A stretch of DNA of 64,000 nt from positions 1 through 64,000 of the forward strand of contig SHYA01000004.1 in NCBI GenBank assembly GCA_009693055.1. Reading direction: 5' to 3'. Below the pieces are notes generated by a model. The model made no database searches. It saw only the letters and a list, made by a program, of their open reading frames with translations, and was not told the DNA's origin. The translations under genes and the position numbers were made by a program. This DNA is from Dehalococcoidia bacterium. GTDB lineage: Bacteria > Chloroflexota > Dehalococcoidia > Lucifugimonadales > SHYT01. Within the stretch, counting starts at the first letter, position 1. Each line of letters starts with the position of its first letter. Shown piece by piece: positions 29,033 through 38,922 of the stretch.

Positions 29033-29059
29033 CTCCCTCTCCACATTGTGGAGAGGGGG
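29033..29059. repeat. Intergenic palindromic repeat (family B), copy 1
   Basis: CCCTCTCCAC-ATT-GTGGAGAGGG stem (core arms 29035-29044 and 29048-29057). Confidence 0.75.
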
Positions 29060-29172
29060 AAGGAGGTGAGGTTAAAGGCCGAGCACCATGATACGCCGTC
29101 CGTCGGGATGGCACCGCGCAACCGGCAAGCGCGCTTGTACCTGCTTGGGGGAAAAGGACCTTCGTTCCTTAG

Positions 29173-29216
29173 AGACCTCACCCCTAACCCCTCTCCATCC
29201 GATGGAGAGGGGGAGT
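29173..29216. repeat. Intergenic palindromic repeat (family B), copy 2
   Basis: CCTCACCCCTAACCCCTCTCCAT-CCG-ATGGAGAGGGGGAG, 11-bp perfect stem (29188-29198 / 29202-29212). Confidence 0.75.
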
Positions 29217-29284
29217 GCGGACTGGATGAAGCCTCCCCCTAGACTCACTTAGGGCAGGCACTGGGAGGCGTTCGTAGAGGCCCG

Positions 29285-29851
29285 TTATCGCGCCAGAAGC
29301 TCGTCGAGGAGGGCGGAGAGGCGTTCTGTCGTGACGGGGCCGATGAACTTCGCCACGACGTTTCCCTGCCGGTCCAGGAAGAACTTCTCCGGGATCCCCT
29401 TCACGCCATAATCAATGGCGGTCTTCCCCTTGCTGTCCAGCCCGTTGGGATACTCCAGCGCGTTAAGCTTGACGAACTGTTCTACTTGATCCGCATCGTC
29501 CCATATCGCCACGCCGACGAACTCTACGCCCCTGCCGCGGTATTGGCGGTACGTCTCCGCGAGTCTCGGCGCCTCCTCCCGGCATGGCGGGCACCAGGAG
29601 GACCAGAAGTCCACCATGACGATTTCTCCTTGAAGGCTCGTGAGGTCCAACGTCTCGCCGGATAGGAGCTGGAGTGAGAACGGCTTTGCCGGACGGGCGT
29701 CCACGGCAACCTCGCCAAAGTGAGTGTTGACGTTCACGCCGGCGGGCTCGCCCCCGGAGCGCACCAGCGCCCACGCCAGGAGTCCGAACAGCAGCGCGAC
29801 CGGCAGGGCCGCGAAGAGGAGCAGGCGCGCACGGGGGGACATCCTCGGCAT
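29285..29851 (-). CDS. TlpA/CcmG-like thioredoxin family protein
   Basis: TM anchor, MVDFWSSWCPPCREEAPRLAETYRQY, GVKGIPEKFFLDRQGNVV. Confidence 0.9.
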   Translation of the reverse strand: MPRMSPRARLLLFAALPVALLFGLLAWALVRSGGEPAGVNVNTHFGEVAVDARPAKPFSLQLLSGETLDLTSLQGEIVMVDFWSSWCPPCREEAPRLAETYRQYRGRGVEFVGVAIWDDADQVEQFVKLNALEYPNGLDSKGKTAIDYGVKGIPEKFFLDRQGNVVAKFIGPVTTERLSALLDELLAR

Positions 29852-29858
29852 AGGCTCC

Positions 29859-31103
29859 TTAGCCTGCTCCTTGGGTGGTCTCCGGGGGTGTTCGCGGAGG
29901 AGCGCCCGCCTGGCGGATGCGTTCCAGCAGGGCCGCGCGCCGCTCCTGGTATTCCCTTTCTTGGAGCAAAGCGCTTGCGAAGCGGTCGTCAAGCTCGGCC
30001 AGAGCCGCCACTAGCTCCTGGCGGGTCTCCCCCGAGGCCTCGGGGGCAAGCCGGAGCGCGCGCTCGCGCCGGCGCCGCGTTATCGCCAGGGCCAACAGCG
30101 CGGCCAACACCAGGGCGGCCAGCAGCGGGATGCCTACCCTGGCGACCGTCCCGCCCTGAAACGGGTCAATGATGCGCCGGAGCAGCGACGGTCTTGGTAG
30201 GTTGCTGAACGAGAGGTCAAGTCGGCCGTTGGCAGGAATGTCCTGGGCCGCCAGCCGGCTGTAGCCTTTGTCGTCGATCAGAATCCGCGACGCGGGCTCT
30301 AGCCCTGGACTGGACACCTCGCCGACCGCTTCAGCCACCAACAACTCAAAGGCCACGGCGCCAAACGGGAACGTGCGCGTGAAAGCGAGCGCGCCTCCCG
30401 AGTAGGGGATCGTGTAGCTGAACAGGACGTCATAGCTTCCGGGCGGCAGCGGTACCGTGAGGGCGAAGCCTTTGTCCACCGGGACAACGTTTCCACCGCG
30501 CAGCGTGGACTGCACGTCCAGGTCGTTCGCATTGGGCGGAAGGGAAAAGCGGAGCAGGCCCATCGGGTTAGCCTGCGAGAGGTCCGGGACGAGCGTGCGG
30601 TCGCCGGTGTTTTCCAGCCGCACCAGCTCCAGGGCCAGCAAGCGGCGGTTGTTGCGGGTGCTTGGGATGAAGAGCGTATTTTCGGTCGCTCGGATATTCG
30701 CGCCGTCGGATGTCGCTTCGTACACGGTCAGGCGCCACGAGGCTTCGGCTTGCGCTGGGTCAACGCGGACGGTGTACTCAGCACCCTGATGCTCGGTGGT
30801 GACGAAGTAGAGCGCGGTCGGCTCCAGCGGCACGTTGGTGAAGGTATAGGCGCCGTCCGGGGCTGGCGTCGTCTCCTGCTCGTGGAGGAGTGTCTCACCC
30901 ACCTGCGCCACGAGTCGCAGATGCAGGCCGGGAGGGACGGGCGCGTTGGCGGTGCCGTTCACCACGCGCCCGCTGAGGTTGGCGGTCTGCTGAGCGTGAG
31001 CGGGCGCTTCCGGCCAGAAGGCGAGAAGGCCGGCCAGCAGCAGGAGCAGCGCTCCTGGCGCCAGGCTACGACGGGTGGCTTGACGCATCTGGCGCGCCGG
31101 CAT
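29859..31103 (-). CDS. Secreted/membrane protein with carboxypeptidase-regulatory-like N-terminal domain, in Ccm cluster
   Basis: Signal peptide LLLLLAGLLAFWPEAPAHA; NLSGRVVNGTANAPVPPGL; C-terminal TM VGIPLLAALVLAALLALAITRRRR. Confidence 0.65.
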   Translation of the reverse strand: MPARQMRQATRRSLAPGALLLLLAGLLAFWPEAPAHAQQTANLSGRVVNGTANAPVPPGLHLRLVAQVGETLLHEQETTPAPDGAYTFTNVPLEPTALYFVTTEHQGAEYTVRVDPAQAEASWRLTVYEATSDGANIRATENTLFIPSTRNNRRLLALELVRLENTGDRTLVPDLSQANPMGLLRFSLPPNANDLDVQSTLRGGNVVPVDKGFALTVPLPPGSYDVLFSYTIPYSGGALAFTRTFPFGAVAFELLVAEAVGEVSSPGLEPASRILIDDKGYSRLAAQDIPANGRLDLSFSNLPRPSLLRRIIDPFQGGTVARVGIPLLAALVLAALLALAITRRRRERALRLAPEASGETRQELVAALAELDDRFASALLQEREYQERRAALLERIRQAGAPPRTPPETTQGAG

Positions 31104-31518
31104 GTGTGGTGAACCTGGCGCCGCAGCGCGGGCACTCCTTGGCGTCGGCGGGGACGGGAGCGGAGCAAAGCGGGCACCGTGGAGAGCGCGCGCGGTCCTG
31201 ACGCAGCGCGAGGACTTCGGACTCCAGCGCCTCGTCGCCCACGGGTCTCCGGCTGCCGGATTGCGCTTGCTCGCTAAGGGCTCGGGCTGCTGCCAGGCGG
31301 AGCTGCTCGCGACGGGCAAGGAATTCGTCTTGCGTGATTTCGCCCACCTGGCGCTCTACCTCCAGCGTTCTCAACTCTTGAACGGCCCACGCGTGTACGG
31401 CGGCGGCCTGGTCGGCCCCGTCGTCGCCTAGGTGGTGTCCGCGCCTTCTCAGGAACGGCAGCGCCACCACCGCCAGGCAGAACAGCGTAAGAAGGCCGCC
31501 GATCAAGAGTGGGACCAC
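31066..31518 (-). CDS. Membrane-anchored zinc-ribbon protein in Ccm cluster
   Basis: N-terminal TM; C-terminal CPLCSAPVPADAKECPRCGARF. Confidence 0.7.
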   Translation of the reverse strand: MVPLLIGGLLTLFCLAVVALPFLRRRGHHLGDDGADQAAAVHAWAVQELRTLEVERQVGEITQDEFLARREQLRLAAARALSEQAQSGSRRPVGDEALESEVLALRQDRARSPRCPLCSAPVPADAKECPRCGARFTTHAGAPDASSHPS

Positions 31519-31521
31519 GGC

Positions 31522-33531
31522 TCAGGACCTCTCCACAGGCTGGCGTGGCGGCGGCGCGTCTAACGAACGCGAAGCCGCTGGCGCCCTCGCCGGGACCGTT
31601 GACCGATGAGGCCAGAGGGAAACGGTCGTGCCAAGGACGAACAGGACGCCGGAGACCCACATCCACATGACCAGGGGGTTGACGTGGAGGCGGAACACCG
31701 CTGTGCCGTCCTCGGCGAACTCGCTGGCGATAAGGTAGAGGTCTTCGGCTGGAGTGGAGCGGATGCCGGCTCGGGTGGCGGCGATGGAAAACTCCGGATA
31801 GAACGTGTATCCGGCCTGGAGCGTTCCTAGCGGCTTTTCGTTGCGGAACACCTGGACCGTGGCTACGTACTCTGTCCGGTCCTCTCGTTGGCGGACGTCG
31901 GCCCCTTCGTAGCGAAGCGTGTAGTCGCCCAGCGTGGCTTCCTGCCCAGGGGCGAGCGCGACATCCCGTTGCTTGCTGTAGTAGGCGGAACCGGCGACGG
32001 AGACCGCCAGAATGACGACGCCCAGGTGCGCGATGTAGCCTCCGTACCGCGGGCGGTTGGCGCTCAGCAGCGCCAGGAACGCGGCCGGGTAGGATGCTCC
32101 GCGCCGGTGCTGCGCTGCGGTGCCGTGCCACCACTCGCGGAAGATGCCGAAGGCGGCGCCCGCCGAGATACCGACCACGAGCAGCGGGGCGGACTTGTGC
32201 ACCCCCAGTCCGCCGACCACCGCCGTGACTGCAAGGCCCACCAGAAGCGGCGCAAGCAGGGCGCCCCGAAGCTGCTTCCCTGTGTTCTTCCGCCATCGGA
32301 TGAGCGGGCCGACCGCCATGAACAACAAGAGCGCCAGGAAGAGCGGCCCGGTCACGGTGTCGTAGAACGGGCGGGCCACCGTCACCGTCTGGTTGCGCGC
32401 CACGTCGGAGAGGAGAGGGAACACCACGCCCCAGAGCACGACGAAGGCGATCGCCAGGAAGAGCAGGTTGTTGACCAGGAACGCGGCCTCGCGCGACAAG
32501 GGTGACTCCAGGGACGTGGCGCTCTTGAGCTTGTTGTAGCGCCAGAAGAACACGGCGAACGAGCCTGCTACCATCGCGCCAAGGAAGGTCAGAAAGACCC
32601 AGCCCATGGTGGACTGACCGAACGAGTGCACTGAGGGGATAGGCCCCCCGCGGTTCATGAACATCCCGTAGAGGGCAAGCCCAAAGGCGACGTTGACGAG
32701 CGCCACATTCCAGAGGCGGAACACGCCTCGCCGCTTCTGCACCATGATGGAGTGCACGAAGGCGGTCAACGGGAGAAAAGGCAAGAGGCCAGCATTCTCA
32801 ACCGGGTCCCATGCCCAGTAGCCGCCCCAGCCCAGAATGGTGTACGCCCACCAGGCGCCCAGCAGCAGGCCGACGGTGAGCACCGTCCATACGATAAGCG
32901 CCCACAGGCGTCCGGCGTCTACCCACTCGTCCCCGGACTTGCCGGCGAGCAGGTGCCCCATCGCGAACGAGAACGGGATGGCCGTGCCAACCAGGCCGAA
33001 CATGAGCATCGGCGGGTGGAAGAACATCCCGGCGTGCGTGAGGAGGGGATTCATGCCGCGCCCGTCCGGCGGGGTGGAGGAGAGCTCGGCAAACGGGTTC
33101 GCCATGCTCGCCATCACGGCAATGAAAAAGACGAGGACCGCCATGAGCACGGCTGAGGTGTACGGAAGCGCTGAGCGGGTGCTCCGCGGGGCCAAGGCAA
33201 CCGCGATGGCCGCTGCAGTGGAGAAGACGAACGCGATGTACAGGAGCGAGCCTTCGTTGCCCGCGTAGAACGCTACCCAGGTGTAGATGGGCTGCATGGC
33301 GCGGTTGCTGTGCAGCGCCACGTACTGCAAGGAGAAGTCCTGGTTGACAAAGGCGGCTACCAGGGTGAGCGTGGCCACCAGCAGAAGGAGCGGCGCAAGG
33401 TAGAGGGCGTAGCGCCCGCTCTGCACCAGCTCCGGCAGCCGCCGCCACGCGCCGAGCAAGGACGCGATGGCCGCGTACACGGAGAGCGCCAGCGCCAGCA
33501 GCAGGCTCAGCTGCCCTACATCAGCCGCCAT
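31522..33531 (-). CDS. ccmF: Cytochrome c-type biogenesis protein CcmF/heme lyase
   Basis: WVAFYAGNEGSLLYIAFVFS, AWWAYTILGWGGYWAWDPVENAGLLPFL. Confidence 0.94.
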   Translation of the reverse strand: MAADVGQLSLLLALALSVYAAIASLLGAWRRLPELVQSGRYALYLAPLLLLVATLTLVAAFVNQDFSLQYVALHSNRAMQPIYTWVAFYAGNEGSLLYIAFVFSTAAAIAVALAPRSTRSALPYTSAVLMAVLVFFIAVMASMANPFAELSSTPPDGRGMNPLLTHAGMFFHPPMLMFGLVGTAIPFSFAMGHLLAGKSGDEWVDAGRLWALIVWTVLTVGLLLGAWWAYTILGWGGYWAWDPVENAGLLPFLPLTAFVHSIMVQKRRGVFRLWNVALVNVAFGLALYGMFMNRGGPIPSVHSFGQSTMGWVFLTFLGAMVAGSFAVFFWRYNKLKSATSLESPLSREAAFLVNNLLFLAIAFVVLWGVVFPLLSDVARNQTVTVARPFYDTVTGPLFLALLLFMAVGPLIRWRKNTGKQLRGALLAPLLVGLAVTAVVGGLGVHKSAPLLVVGISAGAAFGIFREWWHGTAAQHRRGASYPAAFLALLSANRPRYGGYIAHLGVVILAVSVAGSAYYSKQRDVALAPGQEATLGDYTLRYEGADVRQREDRTEYVATVQVFRNEKPLGTLQAGYTFYPEFSIAATRAGIRSTPAEDLYLIASEFAEDGTAVFRLHVNPLVMWMWVSGVLFVLGTTVSLWPHRSTVPARAPAASRSLDAPPPRQPVERS

Positions 33532-34123
33532 CGCCGGAAGTGCCTCCCTTATTGGTCGGGTCAGGGCTTGGCTCTTGGCCCAGGAGCGCGTCCACCTGGA
33601 GCAAGTAAGGTTTCAGCGCGTCAGGGTCTTCGCCACCGGTAGGGGGAGCCGTTTGGCGGGATGGCCTCCGGGAGATCCCCCGGAGGACCGTCCACAAGAC
33701 GACGATCCCCACCAGGACGCCGGCGGGCGGCACGATCCAGGCCACGAGGTTGAAGCCGCTCTGTGGAGGGGAGGCCAGTACGCTAGGGCCATAACGCTCC
33801 ACAAAGAAGTCCTGGATTTGCTCCTTGCTCCAGCCCGCTTGCAGCTGCTCACGCACGAGGGCCTGCATCTGCTTCGCGAGCTCCACCTGAGACTGGTCAA
33901 TCGTTTCGCCGGGGCATACCGGACAGATGAGCGTCCGGTCAACCGCTTGCGCCTCTTTCTCTAGCAAAGGGAGATCTAGTCCTGAACCGCAGGCGGGCGC
34001 CAGCAGGAAGGCCGCGAGGAACACTGGAAAGAGCAGCCAGAGGCTGTGCCGGCGCAGGAACGGTAACGCTGCTGAGACAAGAGACATCAACGCCCGCGGT
34101 GAGCAGAATGCACTACCGGCCAT
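33521..34123 (-). CDS. ccmH: Cytochrome c-type biogenesis protein CcmH
   Basis: LICPVCPGETIDQSQVELAKQMQALVREQLQAGWSKEQIQDFFVERYGPSVLASPP; start codon uncertain. Confidence 0.9.
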   Translation of the reverse strand: MAGSAFCSPRALMSLVSAALPFLRRHSLWLLFPVFLAAFLLAPACGSGLDLPLLEKEAQAVDRTLICPVCPGETIDQSQVELAKQMQALVREQLQAGWSKEQIQDFFVERYGPSVLASPPQSGFNLVAWIVPPAGVLVGIVVLWTVLRGISRRPSRQTAPPTGGEDPDALKPYLLQVDALLGQEPSPDPTNKGGTSGDGG

Positions 34124-34174
34124 GATACCACGGGAACGGCTGACGAGAGCGGTTTGCGCCCGCTGCCGGGATTC

Positions 34175-34753
34175 CTACCGGCCCTGGAGCTGGCGCAGAT
34201 AGCTGACCAGCAGCCAGCGGTCCTGCTCGTTGAGAAGCAGCTTCCACTTTGGCATAACGAAGAGGCCTTCGGAAATGAGCCCGAAGATCTCGCCATCGGT
34301 GTGGTTGGCGGTGAGGCCGGCGGTCAAGTCCGGCGGCCTGCCGTAGTTGTTGGCGACCAGGATGTCCCCAACCTTGCCGTCGCCCCTGCCCGCAGCGCCG
34401 TGGCACATGGAGCAGTTGACGCGGTACAGCTCTGCCGCGCCCGCCATAGCTTGGGGCGTAATGGGAGTGGGGTTCTCCAGCGCGGCATACTGGCCGGGCG
34501 TGTACGGAAAGTCCCGGCCCGTGATGGGCACCGCGCCCAGCGAGGACGCCAGCCGTGGCGACTCCTGCGAGCGGAAGTTCTGCTGGTAATGCATCTCGGT
34601 AAAGACGTCGGCCGGGTAGCTCCCAGTGTTGGGGAAGCTCCCTGTCAGACGCCGGCAGCCAAGCCCCACCAGGGACAGCGTCACGAGCGCGACCAGCGCC
34701 AGCGCCGCCAGCCGCGGGGAGACAGGCCGCCTGGACCGCACCGCGGACCTCAT
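34175..34753 (-). CDS. Monoheme cytochrome c subunit of alternative complex III (ActE-like)
   Basis: Lipoprotein-like N-terminus (LVGLGC), MHYQQNFRSQESPRL, CSMCHGAAGRGDGKVG. Confidence 0.85.
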   Translation of the reverse strand: MRSAVRSRRPVSPRLAALALVALVTLSLVGLGCRRLTGSFPNTGSYPADVFTEMHYQQNFRSQESPRLASSLGAVPITGRDFPYTPGQYAALENPTPITPQAMAGAAELYRVNCSMCHGAAGRGDGKVGDILVANNYGRPPDLTAGLTANHTDGEIFGLISEGLFVMPKWKLLLNEQDRWLLVSYLRQLQGR

Positions 34754-35265
34754 GCACCCGCCTTCAGGCTGGACTTGACCTCCAGCGCGTTGGCGTCTTG
34801 CAAGGCTTGTTCAGCTTTGCCGATCTGCTTCTCGTCCGCGGTCACAAACAGGCCGATGAGGCCTTCGGTAATGCGGGCGTCGTAGAGGCCGAGCTTTGGC
34901 CGCGGGAGCCGCGACTCAAAGATGATCCCCACGATGGTGAAGAGCACCGCGCCCAGCATGGTGCCCTCGTAGGTGATGATGGCCATGGGCGGGAGGGAGA
35001 GGATTGGCTTGCCGCCGGTCACGAGCGGGAAAGCCACCTGCGTCCCCGCGGTGAGGAGCATGCCGACCGTGAAGCCGCACAGCGCGCCAAAGAGGGGGAA
35101 GATGAACAGCTTGTGCTTGGTCGGCTGTTCGCCGAATGTCCCCTCCGGGTAGGGTGAGCCGGAGAGCACCTCAAAGTCGGGGAAGCCGGCTTCCACGACT
35201 TTGTCGGCGCCCGCAACGGCGCTGTCCACGTCCCTGAATAGCCCTAGAACGCTCGCGTTTGCCAT
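34750..35265 (-). CDS. DUF3341 domain protein (ActD-like)
   Basis: SVLGLFRDVDSAVAGADKVVEAGFPDFEVLSGSPYPEGTFG, two TM; neighbours are ACIII genes. Confidence 0.88.
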   Translation of the reverse strand: MANASVLGLFRDVDSAVAGADKVVEAGFPDFEVLSGSPYPEGTFGEQPTKHKLFIFPLFGALCGFTVGMLLTAGTQVAFPLVTGGKPILSLPPMAIITYEGTMLGAVLFTIVGIIFESRLPRPKLGLYDARITEGLIGLFVTADEKQIGKAEQALQDANALEVKSSLKAGA

Positions 35266-35297
35266 AGCACCCCTCGCTCGATGAGACTTGCGGCCTT

Positions 35298-36671
35298 CTA
35301 CGCCTCCCGGATGATGGCGGGCACCTTGACCTTGCCCACCTGGATCTCGTCCCTCAGGACCTCACCCTCCTTGGCGTCGCTGAGCGGGATGAGGGGGAAG
35401 AACTTGGAGAAGATGAGCAGGCCCAGGATCACCAGGGCGAAGGTGCCGGTCACGATGAGGATCTCCACCGCGCCGGGGCTGTACGCGCCCCAGGAGAACG
35501 TGAGTCCCTGTTTGCGCATCAGCCCTGGGATGATGATCATGAACCGTTCCAGCCACATGCCGATGTTGACGAAGATGGAGATCCAGAACATGGCGGCGAT
35601 GTTCCGGCGGACGTTCCGCAGCATGAACAGCGTCACCGGGAACACGAAGCCCGTCAGGAAGAAGAGGATGAAGAGCATGTTGAAGGGCCACTCGTACAGC
35701 TGCAAGTGGCGGAACGCAACCTCGGCCGACTCTCGGGAGTACAGGCTGAACACGATCTCAAGCACGGTGAAGAAGAACCACCCGATGCCGACGACGGCCA
35801 GGAGCTTGCCCAGGCCGTCGAAATGCTCGGGCCTGATGTACTTTTCCGCCTTGAAGGCCCAGCGCATGACGGCCATCATGGTGACCACGCCGGCTACACC
35901 GGACCAGACGGCGCCGATGACGAAGTAGGGGGCGAAGACCGTGGCGTGCCACCCTTCTACGGCGACGATCATGCCAAAGTCCCAGGATACGATGCTGTGG
36001 ACGGAGACGAAGATGGGCAGGATGATTGCGGAGAGGAGGATGCCCGCCGTCGCCTGGAGGTGCCACTGGCGCTGGGTTCCCCGCCAACCCATAGACAGGA
36101 AACCGTAGAAGGAGTGGCGCCAGCCCGTGGCCCGGTCCCTCATGATGCTGAAGTCAGGGAGCAGCGCGACGTAGACGAACAGGATGGTGCTGGTGAGGTA
36201 GGTGCCGATGGCGCTTGGGTCCCAGATGATGGGCGAGCGGATGTCGGGCCAGATCCCGCGACCAAAGTCGTACGGGAAGACCCAGTAGATGCGCCACATC
36301 CGGCCCAGGTGGACCAACGGCATCATGGCCGCGGTGCCCAGCGAGAAGATGGTGAGGACCTCCGCAGCGCGCGTCGCGGGACGCCGCCACTCCGCCTGCG
36401 TCAAGCGGAGGATGGCGGAGAGCATGATGCCCGCGTGGCTGATGCCCACCCAGAAGACGAAGTTGACCAGGAAGAAGGACCACATGATCGGCCGGTTGTA
36501 GCCGGTAACACCCAGTCCGCGGACGGCCATGTAGACCACGGCTCCAACGCCGGCGGCTACGACCAGTCCAAGGAAACTCACCGCGGCCCACCACCATAAC
36601 GGAGTGGTGAAGACCGGCCTAAGCAGGTCTCGGTTGACCTCTGTCTCTGTGAGTGGGACCCGTTCCTGCAT
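35298..36671 (-). CDS. NrfD/PsrC-like integral membrane subunit of ACIII
   Basis: GYNRPIMWSFFLVNFVFWVGISHAGIMLSAILRL; multi-TM. Confidence 0.88.
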   Translation of the reverse strand: MQERVPLTETEVNRDLLRPVFTTPLWWWAAVSFLGLVVAAGVGAVVYMAVRGLGVTGYNRPIMWSFFLVNFVFWVGISHAGIMLSAILRLTQAEWRRPATRAAEVLTIFSLGTAAMMPLVHLGRMWRIYWVFPYDFGRGIWPDIRSPIIWDPSAIGTYLTSTILFVYVALLPDFSIMRDRATGWRHSFYGFLSMGWRGTQRQWHLQATAGILLSAIILPIFVSVHSIVSWDFGMIVAVEGWHATVFAPYFVIGAVWSGVAGVVTMMAVMRWAFKAEKYIRPEHFDGLGKLLAVVGIGWFFFTVLEIVFSLYSRESAEVAFRHLQLYEWPFNMLFILFFLTGFVFPVTLFMLRNVRRNIAAMFWISIFVNIGMWLERFMIIIPGLMRKQGLTFSWGAYSPGAVEILIVTGTFALVILGLLIFSKFFPLIPLSDAKEGEVLRDEIQVGKVKVPAIIREA

Positions 36672-36712
36672 GGTTTCCTACCTGTCTTTGCCTATCGGCG
36701 CGTGCCGCCAGG

Positions 36713-38140
36713 TCACTCGGGTTTTCCTAGGACCTTGAGCTCGGTCCTATGGAACACGCGGATCCTCTGGAGGACCAGGGCCTCCTTGGCCTCCCACATG
36801 TTCATCACCGGCACAAAGCGCGACGCCAAAACGAAGAGCAAGATCGCCCCGGCAACCGCTCCAATCAGGATGAAGACATCGGCGGCGCCGGGGAAATGCG
36901 CGGTGGGCACGGGGTTTAGGACGTGGTCATTGATCTGGGCGTTGGGGACGGAGAACGAGGCCACGTACAGGCGAATGCGGTCGAACAGCGTGCCGGTCAG
37001 GATGAGGCACGCCACGACGGTCGGCCCCAGGATGCTGCGCCGTATCGGGTTCCAGATGAGCAGGAACAGAGGCAGTACGAAGTTCATCACAAAGGCCGTG
37101 ATAAAGATGTTCCGGTACTGCTCCCCGCCAAAGAACATCAGTGTGAGGACGGCGTGCTCGGCAGGGGTGCGGCCATACCAGTAGGTCATGAAGCCGGAAA
37201 ACCAGAAGTAGAACCAAAAAATGGAAAAGGGCAGCATCAGCTTGCCCAGCGCCCAGAACTGCTCAAGAAAGATGTAATCCTTCAGGCCGCCCCACGTCCG
37301 CAGCACGAACATGGTCACGACGACCGTGGCCAGCGCAGACTGGAAGGCGCTTATCGCCTGCCACGCCGGGAAGATGGAGTCCTTCCACCCAGGCACAAAG
37401 CTCTGCGCAAAGTCAGAGCTGTAGAGGAAATGGAAAAAGACGAGGTTCATAAGGTAAAGGGGCCCCAGGACGGAAAGCGTGGTCCTGAGCACCTTCCACT
37501 GGCGGTGAGTCCCCTCCCATCCCATCGAGAGTCGCGTGTACCACACCTTGCGCTGACCCCTGGAATGGTCTCGCGCCGTGGCGAAATCTGGAAGGGCGGA
37601 AACCCAGACCAGAGCCAGGCCGAGGACAGCGAGCATGATCATGGCGGCGAGCAGCCAGGCGTGCGGCGCGCCCGGCGGCCAACCCTCCCGGACCGCGTTC
37701 ACAAACCAGATGGAGTTGCGGTCAGCTGCGGAGGGGAGCACAAACAGGAGCGGGATGAGCATGAGCGTGGCGAGGACGCCGACGATGCCCCACAGCTCCG
37801 CGATGCGGGAGAGGGGCCGCCCCCAGTGGGCCCGCGCGAGACGCGGGACTACGGAGATGATGGGCGCGGCCATCGCGGTGGTGAGCAGGTAGCCGAGCGC
37901 GGCGGCAAAGTAGCCCCACGGAAGCCGGTCGTCTGTGCCGTCCGCCGCGCGGATGCTGAAGCCGACGATGCCAAGCGCCAACAGCGCGGCCAGGACAGCG
38001 GCGATCAGCCAGAACCGCCCGCTCGTCCGGAACGTCTGCGCAAGGACCTCCTCAGTCACCTGCTGATGGGTCTTGCGCAGGATGTCCGGCCGGTGGTGGT
38101 GGCCGTTACTCGTGTGTTGGGGTTGCTGTTGCTCCGGCAT
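36713..38140 (-). CDS. Second NrfD/PsrC-like integral membrane subunit of ACIII
   Basis: Start MPEQQQPQHTSNGHHH at 38140; multi-TM with WEGTHRQWKVLRTTLSVLGPLYLMNL, paralogous to neighbour (RGTQRQWHLQATAGILLSAIILPIF). Confidence 0.82.
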   Translation of the reverse strand: MPEQQQPQHTSNGHHHRPDILRKTHQQVTEEVLAQTFRTSGRFWLIAAVLAALLALGIVGFSIRAADGTDDRLPWGYFAAALGYLLTTAMAAPIISVVPRLARAHWGRPLSRIAELWGIVGVLATLMLIPLLFVLPSAADRNSIWFVNAVREGWPPGAPHAWLLAAMIMLAVLGLALVWVSALPDFATARDHSRGQRKVWYTRLSMGWEGTHRQWKVLRTTLSVLGPLYLMNLVFFHFLYSSDFAQSFVPGWKDSIFPAWQAISAFQSALATVVVTMFVLRTWGGLKDYIFLEQFWALGKLMLPFSIFWFYFWFSGFMTYWYGRTPAEHAVLTLMFFGGEQYRNIFITAFVMNFVLPLFLLIWNPIRRSILGPTVVACLILTGTLFDRIRLYVASFSVPNAQINDHVLNPVPTAHFPGAADVFILIGAVAGAILLFVLASRFVPVMNMWEAKEALVLQRIRVFHRTELKVLGKPE

Positions 38141-38888
38141 CCTTGTCCACTTTCTTGAGGTAGATGACGTTGGGATCGGTGCCGATGCTGGCGAGCAGCT
38201 GGTAGTGCCGCTCGTCTTTCGCCAATTGGGCCACGCGGCTGCTCGGGTCGTTGATGTCGCCAAAGGTGAGCGTGTTGGTCGGGCAGGCGCGGGCGCAGGC
38301 CGGCGCAAACATCCCGGCCTGCGAGTCAAACTCCTTGTCCTCCAACCGCTGCTCGGACTGGACCTCCTTGCGCCCGGCCTTGCGCAGCCGCTGGACGCAG
38401 AAGGTGCACTTTTCCATGATGCCGCGGGTGCGCACCGTAACATGTGGATTGAGCTGGTTGTTCAGGCTTTCCGGCCAGGTGGGCTGCCAGAAGTTGAAGA
38501 AGCGGGCGTGGTACGGGCAGTTGTTGCCGCAGAGGCGCACGCCGATGCACCGGTTATAGACCTGGACGTTCAGCCCTTCGTTGTTGTGATAGCTGGCGTA
38601 CACGGGGCAGACCGGTTCGCAAGGCGCGTTTTCGCAGTGCTGACACATAATGGGGATGAAGCGCGCCTTGACCTTGCTCGGGTCGCCGGTCTTTTCCGCC
38701 TCCTCAATCCCTTCCCAGTAGCGCTCGATGCGGATCCACTCGTTCGCGCGGCGATGAAGGAAGCGCTCCTCAGTGTTGATGGGGATGTTGTTCTCGGCCT
38801 GGCAGGCGATTACGCAAGCCTGGCAGCCGGTGCACCTGTCCAGGTCCACTACCATCACCCACTTGTGTTGGACTCGCCTGGTGACCAT
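38106..38888 (-). CDS. 4Fe-4S ferredoxin subunit (ActB C-terminal part as separate gene)
   Basis: DLDRCTGCQACVIACQAENNIP, CQHCENAPCEPVCPV, CIGVRLCGNNCPYHARFFNF, CTFCVQRL. Confidence 0.93.
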   Translation of the reverse strand: MVTRRVQHKWVMVVDLDRCTGCQACVIACQAENNIPINTEERFLHRRANEWIRIERYWEGIEEAEKTGDPSKVKARFIPIMCQHCENAPCEPVCPVYASYHNNEGLNVQVYNRCIGVRLCGNNCPYHARFFNFWQPTWPESLNNQLNPHVTVRTRGIMEKCTFCVQRLRKAGRKEVQSEQRLEDKEFDSQAGMFAPACARACPTNTLTFGDINDPSSRVAQLAKDERHYQLLASIGTDPNVIYLKKVDKDAGATATPTHE

Positions 38889-38922
38889 ATCTCCCTCCGA
38901 GGTCGCTCAGCTCAGCGCGTGT

